Shown one piece after another: positions 53,464 to 63,087 of a DNA stretch of 64,000 nucleotides. The position numbers and the translations under genes were made by a program. Location of the stretch: contig NZ_FNDP01000009.1 of the NCBI RefSeq assembly GCF_900100545.1, forward strand, positions 59,567-123,566, in the 5' to 3' direction. The stretch's first letter is position 1, and each line of letters begins with the position of its first letter. The stretch is from Pseudobutyrivibrio sp. 49. GTDB taxonomy: Bacteria; Bacillota; Clostridia; Lachnospirales; Lachnospiraceae. The notes below the pieces were generated by a model, which ran no database searches, was not told the origin of the DNA, and worked only from the letters and a program-made list of their open reading frames with translations.

Positions 53464-55780
53464 TACCTGCTTTTTTTCTTCCGCCAAAAGCAATTATGCA
53501 TCCACCTACAATGAGAAGGATACCTGCAAGATAACCTGCAACTGTACCAATGAAACCGCCTGTTTTAGCCAAGCTACTACCAGCATTTATTGTATCAGTA
53601 TCAGTTCCTCCGATAGCAGCCCCAGGAACCATATCTGAACCAATTGAAATAACAGTCTCGCCGTAGCCTACTACTTTATTTGGATCATCTGATGACGAGC
53701 TGGATGAACCTGATGAAGACGATGAACCACTTCCACTTCCATTAGAAGAATTAGAGGATGGCTGTGGTGTTGGTGTAGGTGTTACAACTGGTGTTGGTGT
53801 AGGTTCTGTCTTAGATGGCTTCTTTGGATCCTCAGCCCAGCCTCCGCCAAAATTCTTATAAGCTATAGTCTCCTCAACTCTCTGAATTTCTTCCTCACCG
53901 TAACCTAAAAGCTGAATGCTGTTGGTGTAATCACCATCTTTAACAATTTCCTTAGGAGTAACAGTGTAAGTAAGAACATAAGTATAATTGTTCTCCTTAA
54001 ACTCTGGAGCAATTAAGGTAAGTACCTCGTTATCCCCTTCTTTAGAAATATTTTTTGTATATCCTTCTTCGATAAGTTCGCCTTTTTCTACTTCCTTAGT
54101 AGAAGAATCTACTTTAGCAAAATAAAGCTTCACTGAATCTGCCACAAAAGAAAGGCTCTTTCCCAAGGTATCCTTGAGCTCTAGTCTTTCTGGAAGAGTC
54201 TGACCGCCAGCGTTAATTACTACTGTATACTCTATGTTTTTAGTGGCTTCATCTATCTTTCCACTCTTCTGAAGAAGGTTAGTCTTCCATCTGCAGCGTG
54301 TACTTGTACCAAAGCTCACTCTCTCGTGCTGGTCACACTCGAGAATTGCATAATTCCTATAATATTTATCACAATTTGCAGCTTCCCATACAGGAAGTTC
54401 TTCATCGGTAAGCTCTGTCACAACGTTAATAACAGCCATGTTACCGTTTAATAAATCGCCAAAATCAAATCTATACTCGTCGTCAGAAACCTTGATTGGC
54501 TTGATATCCTCAGATGGAATAACCTTCCACTTACGATCGTATATCCATATAGATTTAACCTTTGCAAGCTTTTGGCCTTCGCCAAGCTTTTCTGTTACTG
54601 AAGCATTTGTAAGCTCTCTCCAGTTTTTATTTACAATTATCTGCCATGTAATCTGATGTTTAACAGGATCTGTGGCCATCGGATATTTTTCAATTACTGA
54701 ATACTTGGCAACGTTCTTTCCTGTTCCCTGCTTTTCAACAGTCATGCCCTGAATAAATACAGGCTCATCACCGTTAAGATAGCTGTACTCTACCCATGCT
54801 TTGTTTGCAGGAATGGAATGATTGTTAGCAAGGAACTTATCATAATCTTTTATTTTTGTGTCATAGGTAACTGTGAATTTCTGGTTAGGTGATACCTTGC
54901 CAAGCTCCAACTTCCAGCTGTACTTCTGTCCACCCTCAGATGTGCCTGTACACCCCTTCTCATACGAAAGAGTGTAATCAACGCCCTCTTCAAGGACCTT
55001 TCCTGACTCATCCTTTACAACAACACTGTCTGTAAGGAGTTCAAACTCAGTAGTCTTATCTGTGCTAAAGAAATCATATAATACAACATCAGTAAGCTCA
55101 GAACCGTTGTTAGTAAGATTAATCTCCCAGCTGGCAGTTCCATCTTCTTTAAACACACCGCCATCCTTAGAAAGAGTTGTGACATCCTCAGGCTCCTGTG
55201 GTGTTGGATTTTCTGGGTCTTCCTCATCAAAATCTACTATCACTGTTTTTGGCTCAATGCTTGGAATCTGGAAAGTATACTGCTGCTTATCCTTAACCAC
55301 CTTTGAATCTAGGCCTAAGGTAAGGCCAACTACAACATCATTTACATTCTTATTTTCTGAATAAGTAACTGTAAGCTTAACCTCTCCAGATGGTGAAACA
55401 CTTACTGTTCCAAATTTTGTTCCATCATCAAGATTAAGATCAAAATCTTCTATGTTAGATAAATCGAAGGCTGTGCTCATTATCGATGGAAGATCAACAA
55501 CATCTCCCTCAGCCAGATAAATATGCCCCTCTTCTTTATCCTCATCTGAATAATTCATGTAAAGTGGAGATTCAAGCCTGTACTCTACCTGAAATTCATC
55601 ATTTAATGAAACCGTATCCCCATCAGATACTGGATTTCCGTTTGCTAAAAAGGTAACACTTTTAACAACATTTTCTTTTGCCTCATTCTCAAGCTCATGT
55701 GCCTGAGCAATAAAATTAGGGCTGATTGTCATAAAAAGTACAATCACCCCTAACAAAAGGCTAAATACACTTTTTTTCAT
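53453..55780 (-). CDS. sortase-anchored surface protein with LAKTG signal
   Basis: This 775-residue secreted protein should be anchored to the cell wall and may serve in adhesion. A signal peptide (about 1-28) precedes several beta-rich domains (about 35-640) of the kind seen in fimbrial or isopeptide-forming adhesins; a late domain reads LPERLELKDTLGKSLSFVAD. A Pro/Thr-repeat region, then a Ser/Gly-rich linker (about 665-720), lead to the sorting signal LAKTG (737-741), a hydrophobic helix and the positively charged tail GGRKKAGNEK. The LAxTG variant departs from the classical LPxTG. The ATG follows a weak AAAGGG. The sortase gene overlaps its end. Confidence 0.88.
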   Translation of the reverse strand: MKKSVFSLLLGVIVLFMTISPNFIAQAHELENEAKENVVKSVTFLANGNPVSDGDTVSLNDEFQVEYRLESPLYMNYSDEDKEEGHIYLAEGDVVDLPSIMSTAFDLSNIEDFDLNLDDGTKFGTVSVSPSGEVKLTVTYSENKNVNDVVVGLTLGLDSKVVKDKQQYTFQIPSIEPKTVIVDFDEEDPENPTPQEPEDVTTLSKDGGVFKEDGTASWEINLTNNGSELTDVVLYDFFSTDKTTEFELLTDSVVVKDESGKVLEEGVDYTLSYEKGCTGTSEGGQKYSWKLELGKVSPNQKFTVTYDTKIKDYDKFLANNHSIPANKAWVEYSYLNGDEPVFIQGMTVEKQGTGKNVAKYSVIEKYPMATDPVKHQITWQIIVNKNWRELTNASVTEKLGEGQKLAKVKSIWIYDRKWKVIPSEDIKPIKVSDDEYRFDFGDLLNGNMAVINVVTELTDEELPVWEAANCDKYYRNYAILECDQHERVSFGTSTRCRWKTNLLQKSGKIDEATKNIEYTVVINAGGQTLPERLELKDTLGKSLSFVADSVKLYFAKVDSSTKEVEKGELIEEGYTKNISKEGDNEVLTLIAPEFKENNYTYVLTYTVTPKEIVKDGDYTNSIQLLGYGEEEIQRVEETIAYKNFGGGWAEDPKKPSKTEPTPTPVVTPTPTPQPSSNSSNGSGSGSSSSSGSSSSSSDDPNKVVGYGETVISIGSDMVPGAAIGGTDTDTINAGSSLAKTGGFIGTVAGYLAGILLIVGGCIIAFGGRKKAGNEK

Positions 55781-55839
55781 AATATTAATCCCTTTCTATA
55801 TATGCTCCCCAGCATTTTATAACTAAATCGCTAAATAAA

Positions 55840-55868
55840 AAGTTAGTACAGATTAATATTATTGTCAA
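55840..55868 (-). promoter_or_regulatory. promoter candidate of the surface-protein/sortase operon
   Basis: On the minus strand a perfect TTGACA is followed after 17 bases by TAACTT, a weak -10 box, about 60 bases before the start codon. A cluster of TGTGTAT motifs lies just upstream. Confidence 0.45.
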
Positions 55869-55883
55869 TAACTATCAATGTAT

Positions 55884-55942
55884 TTGTGTATAATTAGTGT
55901 ATTTTTACACAATTTGTGTATTATGCCACATATTGTGTATTA
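55884..55942. repeat. cluster of TTGTGTAT motifs upstream of the surface-protein gene
   Basis: TTGTGTAT occurs at 55884-55891, 55914-55921 and 55933-55940, with AGTGTAT at 55896-55902. The inverse TTACACAA is at 55905-55912. The first copy and the inverse form a 29-base imperfect palindrome. The cluster lies between the promoter candidate and glyA's 3' end. Confidence 0.5.
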
Positions 55943-55951
55943 AATCCAATA

Positions 55952-57217
55952 TTATATTTCAGCTTTAAATTCCGCCTCACCTGGAAGTGGATACTTGTCT
56001 GTAAGCTCCTTAATAATAGCGCGAGCCTTCTCTACTCCAGCTTCCTGCTCCTTGATAACGATGGCGATAGCCTCAGCTACCTTATCGAAATCCTCCTCCT
56101 TAAGACCACGTGTTGTAGCTGCAGGAGTACCAAGACGAATACCAGAAGTTACGAATGGAGACTTAGGATCGTTTGGAATAGTATTTTTGTTGGCTGTGAT
56201 GTGAGCATCGTCAAGAAGTTTCTCTACAACCTTTCCTGTAAGCTCAAATGGAGTAAGGTCTACCAGCATAAGGTGATTGTCTGTACCGCCAGAAACAATC
56301 TTGATACCCCTATCCTGTAAGCCCTTGCAAAGCGCCTGAGCATTCTTTACAATCTGCTGTCCATATTCCTTGAAGGATGGATCAAGTGCTTCCTTAAAGC
56401 ATACTGCCTTACCAGCAAGTACGTGCATAAGTGGACCACCCTGAATACCTGGGAATACAGCCTTGTTGAAGTTGTACTTCTCATTAGCCTCTGCTGTTGC
56501 CATGATCATACCGCCTCTAGGGCCACGAAGAGTCTTGTGAGTTGTTGTAGTAACAATATCTGCATAAGGGATTGGGCTCTCATGTACGCCTGCTGCAACA
56601 AGTCCTGCAATATGAGCCATATCTACGAAAAGGACAGCGCCAACCTTATCACAAATCTCTCTGAAACGCTTGAAATCAATCTTGCGGCAGTATGCTGATG
56701 CACCAGCGATAATCATCTTTGGCTTGCACTCTACTGCAATTCTCTCAACATCATCATAATCGATAACGCCCTCATCATTTACTCCGTAAGGAACGATATT
56801 GAAATATGTGCCTGAGAAATTGGCTGGTGAACCATGAGTAAGATGTCCGCCGTGGTCAAGATTCATACCCATTACTGTATCACCTGGCTGAAGTACGGCA
56901 AACTGAACTGCCATGTTAGCCTGGGCACCTGAATGTGGCTGAACGTTAACATAGTCACATCCGAACAGCTCTTTAGCACGCTCTCTTGCAAGCTCTTCAA
57001 CTACGTCTACTTCGCCGCAGCCGCCATAATAACGCTTTCCTGGATAACCTTCAGCGTATTTGTTGGTAAGAACTGAGCCCATAGCTGACATTACAGCTGG
57101 TGATACCCAGTTTTCTGAAGCAATAAGCTCAATGTGCTCTGACTGGCGATTGAATTCTTTTACAATTGCCTCTGCGATTTCTGGATCTGTGTTTTTGATG
57201 TCCTTTAATGTGTACAT
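55952..57217 (-). CDS. glyA: serine hydroxymethyltransferase
   Basis: This pyridoxal-phosphate enzyme interconverts serine and glycine and loads tetrahydrofolate with one-carbon units. The 421 residues are the normal bacterial length. The PLP lysine lies in [15 protein letters not shown]. Conserved N-terminal [12 protein letters not shown] and the glycine-rich [12 protein letters not shown] are present. The ATG follows AAAGGGA. The gene stands between the surface-protein operon and the GGDEF-EAL gene, with only 60 bases upstream and no visible glycine or tetrahydrofolate riboswitch. Confidence 0.97.
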   Translation of the reverse strand: MYTLKDIKNTDPEIAEAIVKEFNRQSEHIELIASENWVSPAVMSAMGSVLTNKYAEGYPGKRYYGGCGEVDVVEELARERAKELFGCDYVNVQPHSGAQANMAVQFAVLQPGDTVMGMNLDHGGHLTHGSPANFSGTYFNIVPYGVNDEGVIDYDDVERIAVECKPKMIIAGASAYCRKIDFKRFREICDKVGAVLFVDMAHIAGLVAAGVHESPIPYADIVTTTTHKTLRGPRGGMIMATAEANEKYNFNKAVFPGIQGGPLMHVLAGKAVCFKEALDPSFKEYGQQIVKNAQALCKGLQDRGIKIVSGGTDNHLMLVDLTPFELTGKVVEKLLDDAHITANKNTIPNDPKSPFVTSGIRLGTPAATTRGLKEEDFDKVAEAIAIVIKEQEAGVEKARAIIKELTDKYPLPGEAEFKAEI

Positions 57218-57253
57218 TACTTTCCCTTTCTATTACTTCTAAAATAGTTCTAT

Positions 57254-57277
57254 GTGAACCGGCTTAGCGGTATTCAC
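57254..57277 (-). terminator. hairpin after the GGDEF-EAL gene
   Basis: GTGAA plus CCG pairs with CGGT plus TTCAC with a one-base bulge, directly after the GGDEF-EAL stop codon. No good T run follows, so termination is uncertain; it may simply be a 3' hairpin. Confidence 0.4.
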
Positions 57278-59911
57278 CTAAATGTATTTCTTGCCAAATT
57301 CTTCCTTAGAAAGTGGCTTGTCGAAGAAGAAGCCCTGCACCAGATTAATTGGATAGTCACCAATCATAGTAATCTGCTTGTCCTCCTCAACACCCTCTAC
57401 GCAAACATCAACGTCAACTGAGTTTGCAAGCTCAGATACTGTCTTTACAAAGGACTGAGCGAAAACATCACCATCCATGTTCTGTGCGTAGTTTTTATCA
57501 ATTTTTATAGTATCTATTGGCAAAGTCTTAATGTCATTTAATGCTGAATTTGAAGCACCAAAATTATCGAGGGCAACTCTACAGCCAAGTGCTCTTGCCG
57601 CATCAAGAGCCTTAACAGCCTTTGGCATTGCGCCTGGTCCAAAGTCAGCAACAACCTCAAGTGTAAGATTCTTAGGGTTGATAGCGGTCTGTTTGAGAAC
57701 AGCATCCAGCCTATCCACAAAATCCTTCTGTATCAACTGAACTGGAGAAATATTAACGTTAATCTTATACTCTGGATGACCAAAATCATTCCAGTGCTTA
57801 CAAGATTTAGCTGCCTCCAAAAGCACATAATGACCGATATCACCGATAAGATTCTGTTCCTCAGCCTCTGTGATAAAGCCCGATGGCATTACCATGCCTC
57901 TCTCAGCAGAATCCCAACGAACCAAGGCTTCTGCACCACAACAATTTGGAACTCCTCCAACAAACTCCATAATAGGCTGATAGAATACAACAAATTCCCT
58001 ACAACCACGCTTTACAGCCTGCTTAAGGTCATCCTCCAACTCCTGCTTTTCTGCCACGATAACATCAGCCTTTTCATTGTAAAACTCAAAGCTATTGTGA
58101 CCTTTTTCCTTTGCACCATGAAGGGCAATTGTAAGACGTGTGAGAATAGCTGACGCATCTGAGATATTAGCAGGCGCTTTTAGACCGCCCATGCTAATTG
58201 TGCAGTTGTATTCCTTATCATTTAATACCCATGGATTATCGAAGAGATTCATTATTCTCTTAATAATAAGCTCAAGGTTTTTGATATTGTCATGGTCTAC
58301 GATTACAGCAAACTCATCGCCGCCGATACGATAACACTTGCCCTTTATATAAGAAATCTCGTCAATACTGTGGGCGATAAATTCAAGGAGATCATCACCT
58401 ATGCGATAGCCTAATCCCTGATTCATGTTTGTGAAATCGTCGATATCAAACATCAGCACAGCAAATTCTTTGTTAAGCTTTGTTGCAATGTGATATTCCA
58501 TGGCGATGTCCTTCTCACAGGCCTGTCTGTTGAATAAGCCTGTAAGAGTGTCTGTCTGTGCCTGTTTCTCAGCCTTTTTCTGATAGTTACGAATATCGGT
58601 AGTATCGTAGAAGGTAATAAGTCTAACCTCTCTAGAATCCACCCATCTGATATCTGCAACACTAATATCAAACCATTTTCCAGAACCATTTGCTGAATAA
58701 CCATTAAGCTCTGAAAGATTATAATTCTTGTTAAAAATCAACTCCTCCACAGCCACTGAATCGATAGAATTATCGAACATGTCTCCGAAGGTATCATTCT
58801 TGTAAAGCACCTGCTTCTGGTTTGAATCTACTACGATTACACCATAGCCTGCGTTCTGCAAAATAGCCTCCAAGGCTGAATAAGAACCTGCAAGTGAGTT
58901 GGCAGTAATCTTCTTAATCAATATATTATGAAGAATATTTTTTATATCATTAGAGAAACGTATCTCGTCAACAGACCACTGTCTATCCTGCTTAATAGAA
59001 AGGAAGCACAGATACATTGCCGCTTGGTCATCAACATTGATAGGCAGGAAAATGGCGCTACTGATAGCATATTTCCCAAAGAACTCTTCAAAGGCCTCTG
59101 GAAGTGACGCATCACTTGAGATGGTGTAAGGCTTTCCATTCATAAATGGTAGTTCCTTTACAGGAACACCCTGGAAAATAGGTGAAAGCTTTTCATCGCC
59201 CATGCTCCATTCCAAAATCATATCAGCCGTAAGCCCATCCATGGACATTTGAACCAGTGAAGTGTTAGTACACTCTATATATTTCCCTGCGAATGAAAGA
59301 ATCTCATTTGCCACGTCGGCAAAGGAATCCTCTGACTCCATGAGGCGTAATATCTCTGTCATAAGCTCATTCTTAATAAGCTTATTTTCCACTTCCTTTT
59401 CCTCGCTCTGAGTCTGGGAAAGCTTTTTCTTAAGCCTCTCATTGCGAAGAATCTCTGCCACATAGTGCTTTGACAAAGTTTCCAGAAGGGCAATAGCCTT
59501 GTCAAGCTGAGCTACTGTAGTTGTGCGAATGGCTGTTGGAAGCTCGCGACCTGCAGGAACTTTATCCTTATCCACTGCAAAGCAAAGCCATTTGCCTACT
59601 ACCTCATCCTTCTCACCTCTGAAGGCAACTCCTCTGTATAAAAAATAATCCTCTGTGCCAGTGCGCTCAACGATATTCTCCGGTGCACCATCCACAAAGG
59701 ATTCTATCAGCTCTTTCCTAAGACTATCCGGAAAATTGGCATCAACAAAATCCTCCTCAGGCTTGGAACCTGAGAAGGATGTAAGCTGACCATGCTTTCT
59801 GCCAATGCATATCATGTACATATCATTGGCTTTACAGAATGAGTCCTGTAAAGACTGTAAGTCATCATTATTTACTTCTAATTCATTGATTAATCTACTA
59901 GTTGAGTCCAT
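57278..59911 (-). CDS. GGDEF-EAL protein with degenerate EAL active site
   Basis: This 877-residue cytoplasmic signalling protein has an N-terminal region with possible GAF-like (about 170-330) and PAS-like (about 345-430) domains, then GGDEF (about 455-610) and EAL (about 620-870). The GGDEF motif is intact in RIGGDEFAVIV. In the EAL domain the usual DDFGTG loop reads LDNFGASNS (about residue 780), so the second metal-binding Asp is Asn. EALVRW, NVNISP and EGVEE are kept. I infer a cyclase with an EAL domain that may bind and not hydrolyse c-di-GMP. It starts inside the end of ilvE, overlapping by 22 bases. Confidence 0.88.
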   Translation of the reverse strand: MDSTSRLINELEVNNDDLQSLQDSFCKANDMYMICIGRKHGQLTSFSGSKPEEDFVDANFPDSLRKELIESFVDGAPENIVERTGTEDYFLYRGVAFRGEKDEVVGKWLCFAVDKDKVPAGRELPTAIRTTTVAQLDKAIALLETLSKHYVAEILRNERLKKKLSQTQSEEKEVENKLIKNELMTEILRLMESEDSFADVANEILSFAGKYIECTNTSLVQMSMDGLTADMILEWSMGDEKLSPIFQGVPVKELPFMNGKPYTISSDASLPEAFEEFFGKYAISSAIFLPINVDDQAAMYLCFLSIKQDRQWSVDEIRFSNDIKNILHNILIKKITANSLAGSYSALEAILQNAGYGVIVVDSNQKQVLYKNDTFGDMFDNSIDSVAVEELIFNKNYNLSELNGYSANGSGKWFDISVADIRWVDSREVRLITFYDTTDIRNYQKKAEKQAQTDTLTGLFNRQACEKDIAMEYHIATKLNKEFAVLMFDIDDFTNMNQGLGYRIGDDLLEFIAHSIDEISYIKGKCYRIGGDEFAVIVDHDNIKNLELIIKRIMNLFDNPWVLNDKEYNCTISMGGLKAPANISDASAILTRLTIALHGAKEKGHNSFEFYNEKADVIVAEKQELEDDLKQAVKRGCREFVVFYQPIMEFVGGVPNCCGAEALVRWDSAERGMVMPSGFITEAEEQNLIGDIGHYVLLEAAKSCKHWNDFGHPEYKINVNISPVQLIQKDFVDRLDAVLKQTAINPKNLTLEVVADFGPGAMPKAVKALDAARALGCRVALDNFGASNSALNDIKTLPIDTIKIDKNYAQNMDGDVFAQSFVKTVSELANSVDVDVCVEGVEEDKQITMIGDYPINLVQGFFFDKPLSKEEFGKKYI

Positions 59912-60954
59912 CCGTAATTATCCGGTAATCTACCCCACTGAATACCTGTTAAGGTATCATAAAGCTTCTGTGTAAGCTCACCGGTTTTACCTCCATTTAT
60001 TACAACAACGTCGTCATTATAACGGAGCTCTCCTACTGGAGAAATGACTGCTGCTGTTCCTGTACCGAAGACCTCCTCAAGCTTGCCATCATGGCCTGCC
60101 TTCATAAGATCATCAATTGCGAGGCGTTCTTCTCTAACCTTGTATCCCCAGTCCTTAAGAAGATGAATCATAGAATCTCTGGTTACACCTGGAAGTACAG
60201 TACCAACTGTAGGTGCTGTCCAGATTTCTCCATCAATCTTGAACATGATGTTCATGGTTCCAACTTCTTCTACGTACTTTCTCTCGTTACCATCAAGCCA
60301 AAGTACCTGAGAATAACCAAGCTTCTCTGCCTTTACCTGTCCAGCGATAGAACCTGCGTAGTTTCCACCGCACTTTGTAAAGCCAGTACCACCTGCAACT
60401 GCTCGAACAAGTTCATTTTCTACTAAAATCTTAACTGGGTCAAGACCTGTAGCGTAATATGCTCCTACTGGACAGCAAAGAATCATAAACTTGTAGGATT
60501 TAGCCATGTGTACACCAAGTGCTGCCTCTGTAGCAAACATAAATGGGCGAATATAAAGAGATGTATCCTTCTCCTTTGGTACCCATGCTTCTTCTGTTTT
60601 AACAAGTGCCTTTACAGCTGCAACGAAGTCCTCAACTGGGAATGCTGGCATGCAAAGTCTCTCATTAGAATTAATCATTCTCTTGGCATTCATCTCAGGT
60701 CTGAAAAGCTGAATCTTTCCATCCTCTCTGCGATATGCCTTTAATCCCTCAAATGTCTCCTGTGCATAATGAAGAGTCATGCAGGCTGGATCCATCTCAA
60801 TTGGTCCCTCTGGGACAATTCTTGCATCATGCCAACCAATTTCTCTATCCCAATCACAGATAAACATATAATCTGTCATGTACTTACCAAAACCAAGGTT
60901 GCTCCAATCTGGCTTATCCTTCAATTTCTCACGTTTTTCAAATCTGATTTCCAT
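59890..60954 (-). CDS. ilvE: branched-chain amino-acid aminotransferase
   Basis: This pyridoxal-phosphate enzyme makes or degrades leucine, isoleucine and valine. The 354-residue protein is of the longer IlvE type, with FGTGTAAVISPVGEL and the TKCGGNYAGS segment near the PLP-lysine region. Conserved YIRPFMFATE and the C-terminal IQWGRLPDNYGWT are present. I chose the ATG at 60954, after GGAGG; the longest frame would begin inside the promoter. A TTGACG-17-GATAAT promoter is just upstream. The downstream GGDEF-EAL gene overlaps its end, so the two are probably co-transcribed. Confidence 0.95.
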   Translation of the reverse strand: MEIRFEKREKLKDKPDWSNLGFGKYMTDYMFICDWDREIGWHDARIVPEGPIEMDPACMTLHYAQETFEGLKAYRREDGKIQLFRPEMNAKRMINSNERLCMPAFPVEDFVAAVKALVKTEEAWVPKEKDTSLYIRPFMFATEAALGVHMAKSYKFMILCCPVGAYYATGLDPVKILVENELVRAVAGGTGFTKCGGNYAGSIAGQVKAEKLGYSQVLWLDGNERKYVEEVGTMNIMFKIDGEIWTAPTVGTVLPGVTRDSMIHLLKDWGYKVREERLAIDDLMKAGHDGKLEEVFGTGTAAVISPVGELRYNDDVVVINGGKTGELTQKLYDTLTGIQWGRLPDNYGWTQLVD

Positions 60955-61000
60955 TTTTAAGCCTCCATAACAATTTCTCACAATAATAAACTTGAGATTT

Positions 61001-61029
61001 ATTATCGTACTTTTTTTTCGATACGTCAA
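61001..61029 (-). promoter_or_regulatory. promoter of ilvE
   Basis: On the minus strand TTGACG (complement 61024-61029) is followed after 17 bases by GATAAT (61001-61006), about 47 bases before the chosen start codon. The leader is too short for a T-box. Confidence 0.75.
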
Positions 61030-61105
61030 CACTTTAGTGTGCTAAATTATGCCTTTATTTTTACATTTTTTTCATAGTTTCTTTGCAAATAGAAATACCC
61101 TTTAA

Positions 61106-61114
61106 TGCTATAAT
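61106..61114 (+). promoter_or_regulatory. extended -10 promoter of the EAL gene
   Basis: TGCTATAAT is an extended -10 element 31 bases before the ATG. No good -35 box is at the expected distance, which suits extended -10 promoters. Confidence 0.55.
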
Positions 61115-61144
61115 CCAAATAGGTTTAGATAGTGGGGCGATATT

Positions 61145-63070
61145 ATGAATATATACACACAAGTATGTGGGTTGGTCATTATTGCGTTGCTCTTATTTTT
61201 TTATAAAAAGCAACCAACAATGGGACTTAGCTCAGAGCGAAAATTCAAAATTACGCTATTCGTTATATTAGCATGCGTCATTTTAGATATAGCATCCTGC
61301 TATTTTATTGTGTATTCAAGAAAATATCAGGAATTCATTGTAATTGCCATCTGCAAACTTTATTTAATCTCGCTCCACACAGTAGCTTTTAGTGCTTTAG
61401 GTTACTCCGTTTCAGATTTATTCGAATTTTTTGGTAGTGCTCATGAAAAATTCCTGGGATTATGTTATCAGGTATTCTGTATTATCGGTGTAATTGTAAC
61501 AGTTTATCTGCCTTTGCACTATTACTATGACGGACAGACTCTTTATACCTATGGTCCAGCAGCAATAGCTACTTACATATTTGTTGCTATATATATTCTG
61601 TCAATTATTCTGGCAGCCATGGCCCTTAGGAAACATCTGAAGGAAAAGAAGGTATACGCTCTTTGTTTATGGATGACAATCTGGTCTATCTCCGCCATTA
61701 TACAGTTTTTGAATCCAAAGCTTCTTATTGTCAGCTTTGCCTCCTGTATCGGCGCTCTGGTAATGTATTTCGAGCTTGAAAATCCTCAGAGTTCGCTATC
61801 AAGACGTACCGGTCATTTCAGCTCGGCTGTTATCCACGAGTATTTAGATTACCTTTACCAGACAAAACAAAACTTCTCAGCAATGCGAATCTCCTTCCAA
61901 ACCACTGGAGAATCTGCTGATGAAAATAAACTATTAAGACAGACTATAGAAATGCTTTCGGATTTCCTGTTCTCAGTAGATACGGCAAAAATTTTTGATA
62001 CCGCCGAAGGTCATTTCCTTTTAATATTTGAAAATACTGATTTTTTGGAGAGTACAAAATACCAAATTTCCACCTATTTTCAAGCCGTTGAAAATAACTC
62101 AGATGTTGGAGATGCCATAACTCTCCTTAGACCTTTCTATACCATCATTCCGGATTGCACTATTTCCGATAATGCTGACGAACTGATGATGTTACTGGCT
62201 AACTACATTCCTAGCAACAAAGGCAACTCGTCTAATAACGAGGTAATTGTCACTGCTGAAACCATGAAAAATGTCCGTAGGCAGAAGGATGTTGAAAAGC
62301 TGGTTGTTGAGGCAATGGAAAATGACAGGATAGAGGTTCATTACCAGCCTATCTTTAATATAGCTACGAACACGTTCTCCTCTGCTGAAGCTCTGGTACG
62401 TATCAAGCTTATTGATGGAACTTATCTTCAGCCTAACGAATTCATTCCTGTAGCTGAGTTAACTGGTAGAATCATTCCACTTTCTGATGCCATTTACAGA
62501 CGAACTCTTTCATTTATAAAGTCCTACCATATAGAACGAATTGGAATTCAGCATATAGAGCTTAACCTTTCAGTAAAACAGGGCGAAAGCCCAACCTTTA
62601 CTACAAAGATTTTGCAGATGTTGGAAGATTACCAGATTGACCCGGAGTTGATTAATCTGGAAATCACTGAAACAAGTTCACTTCGAAGTAAAGAACGACT
62701 TCATGAAAATATGAAGAAACTGGAAGAACACGGTCTCTGCTTCTCATTAGACGATTTTGGTTCAGGTAGCTCAAACCTTAACTACATCATTGATATGCCT
62801 GTATCCATTGTTAAACTGGATAAGCTTCTATCCGATGAATACTTTAAGGACAACGACAAGGCTATAGCCATAGTGAATGCAGTTATAGAAATGGCTCATT
62901 CTATTGGACTAAAGATTGTGGCAGAAGGTATCGAAACTCAAGATCAGTTCGATGCCATGAAGGCACTGGGAGTAGATTTCATTCAAGGCTTCTATTTTTC
63001 AAAACCTCTCCCAGAGCATGAATTTTTGAAATTTATTCAGGATAATAATCTTAAATATATGTATCAATAA
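61145..63070 (+). CDS. membrane EAL-domain c-di-GMP phosphodiesterase
   Basis: This 641-residue protein should hydrolyse c-di-GMP in response to a membrane signal. About seven membrane helices fill residues 1-215. A linker region (about 220-380) may be a decayed GGDEF domain. The EAL domain (about 390-635) has SAEALVRIK, LNLSVK, LEITETSS, the complete DDFGSGSSNL (about 535), KLDK and VAEGIET, so the metal-binding residues are intact. The C terminus FIQGFYFSKPLPEHEF is typical. The ribosome-binding site (GGGGCGA) is weak. It is divergent from ilvE and is followed 17 bases later by the flavin-reductase-like gene. Confidence 0.93.
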   Translation: MNIYTQVCGLVIIALLLFFYKKQPTMGLSSERKFKITLFVILACVILDIASCYFIVYSRKYQEFIVIAICKLYLISLHTVAFSALGYSVSDLFEFFGSAHEKFLGLCYQVFCIIGVIVTVYLPLHYYYDGQTLYTYGPAAIATYIFVAIYILSIILAAMALRKHLKEKKVYALCLWMTIWSISAIIQFLNPKLLIVSFASCIGALVMYFELENPQSSLSRRTGHFSSAVIHEYLDYLYQTKQNFSAMRISFQTTGESADENKLLRQTIEMLSDFLFSVDTAKIFDTAEGHFLLIFENTDFLESTKYQISTYFQAVENNSDVGDAITLLRPFYTIIPDCTISDNADELMMLLANYIPSNKGNSSNNEVIVTAETMKNVRRQKDVEKLVVEAMENDRIEVHYQPIFNIATNTFSSAEALVRIKLIDGTYLQPNEFIPVAELTGRIIPLSDAIYRRTLSFIKSYHIERIGIQHIELNLSVKQGESPTFTTKILQMLEDYQIDPELINLEITETSSLRSKERLHENMKKLEEHGLCFSLDDFGSGSSNLNYIIDMPVSIVKLDKLLSDEYFKDNDKAIAIVNAVIEMAHSIGLKIVAEGIETQDQFDAMKALGVDFIQGFYFSKPLPEHEFLKFIQDNNLKYMYQ

Positions 63071-63087
63071 GAAAGCGAGGACTTATT

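Noticed and set aside
57218..57277. Glycine or tetrahydrofolate riboswitch before glyA
   Set aside because: Only 60 bases separate the genes and no riboswitch core motifs are seen.
60955..61144. T-box leader before ilvE
   Set aside because: The promoter lies under 50 bases from the start codon, leaving no room for a T-box.
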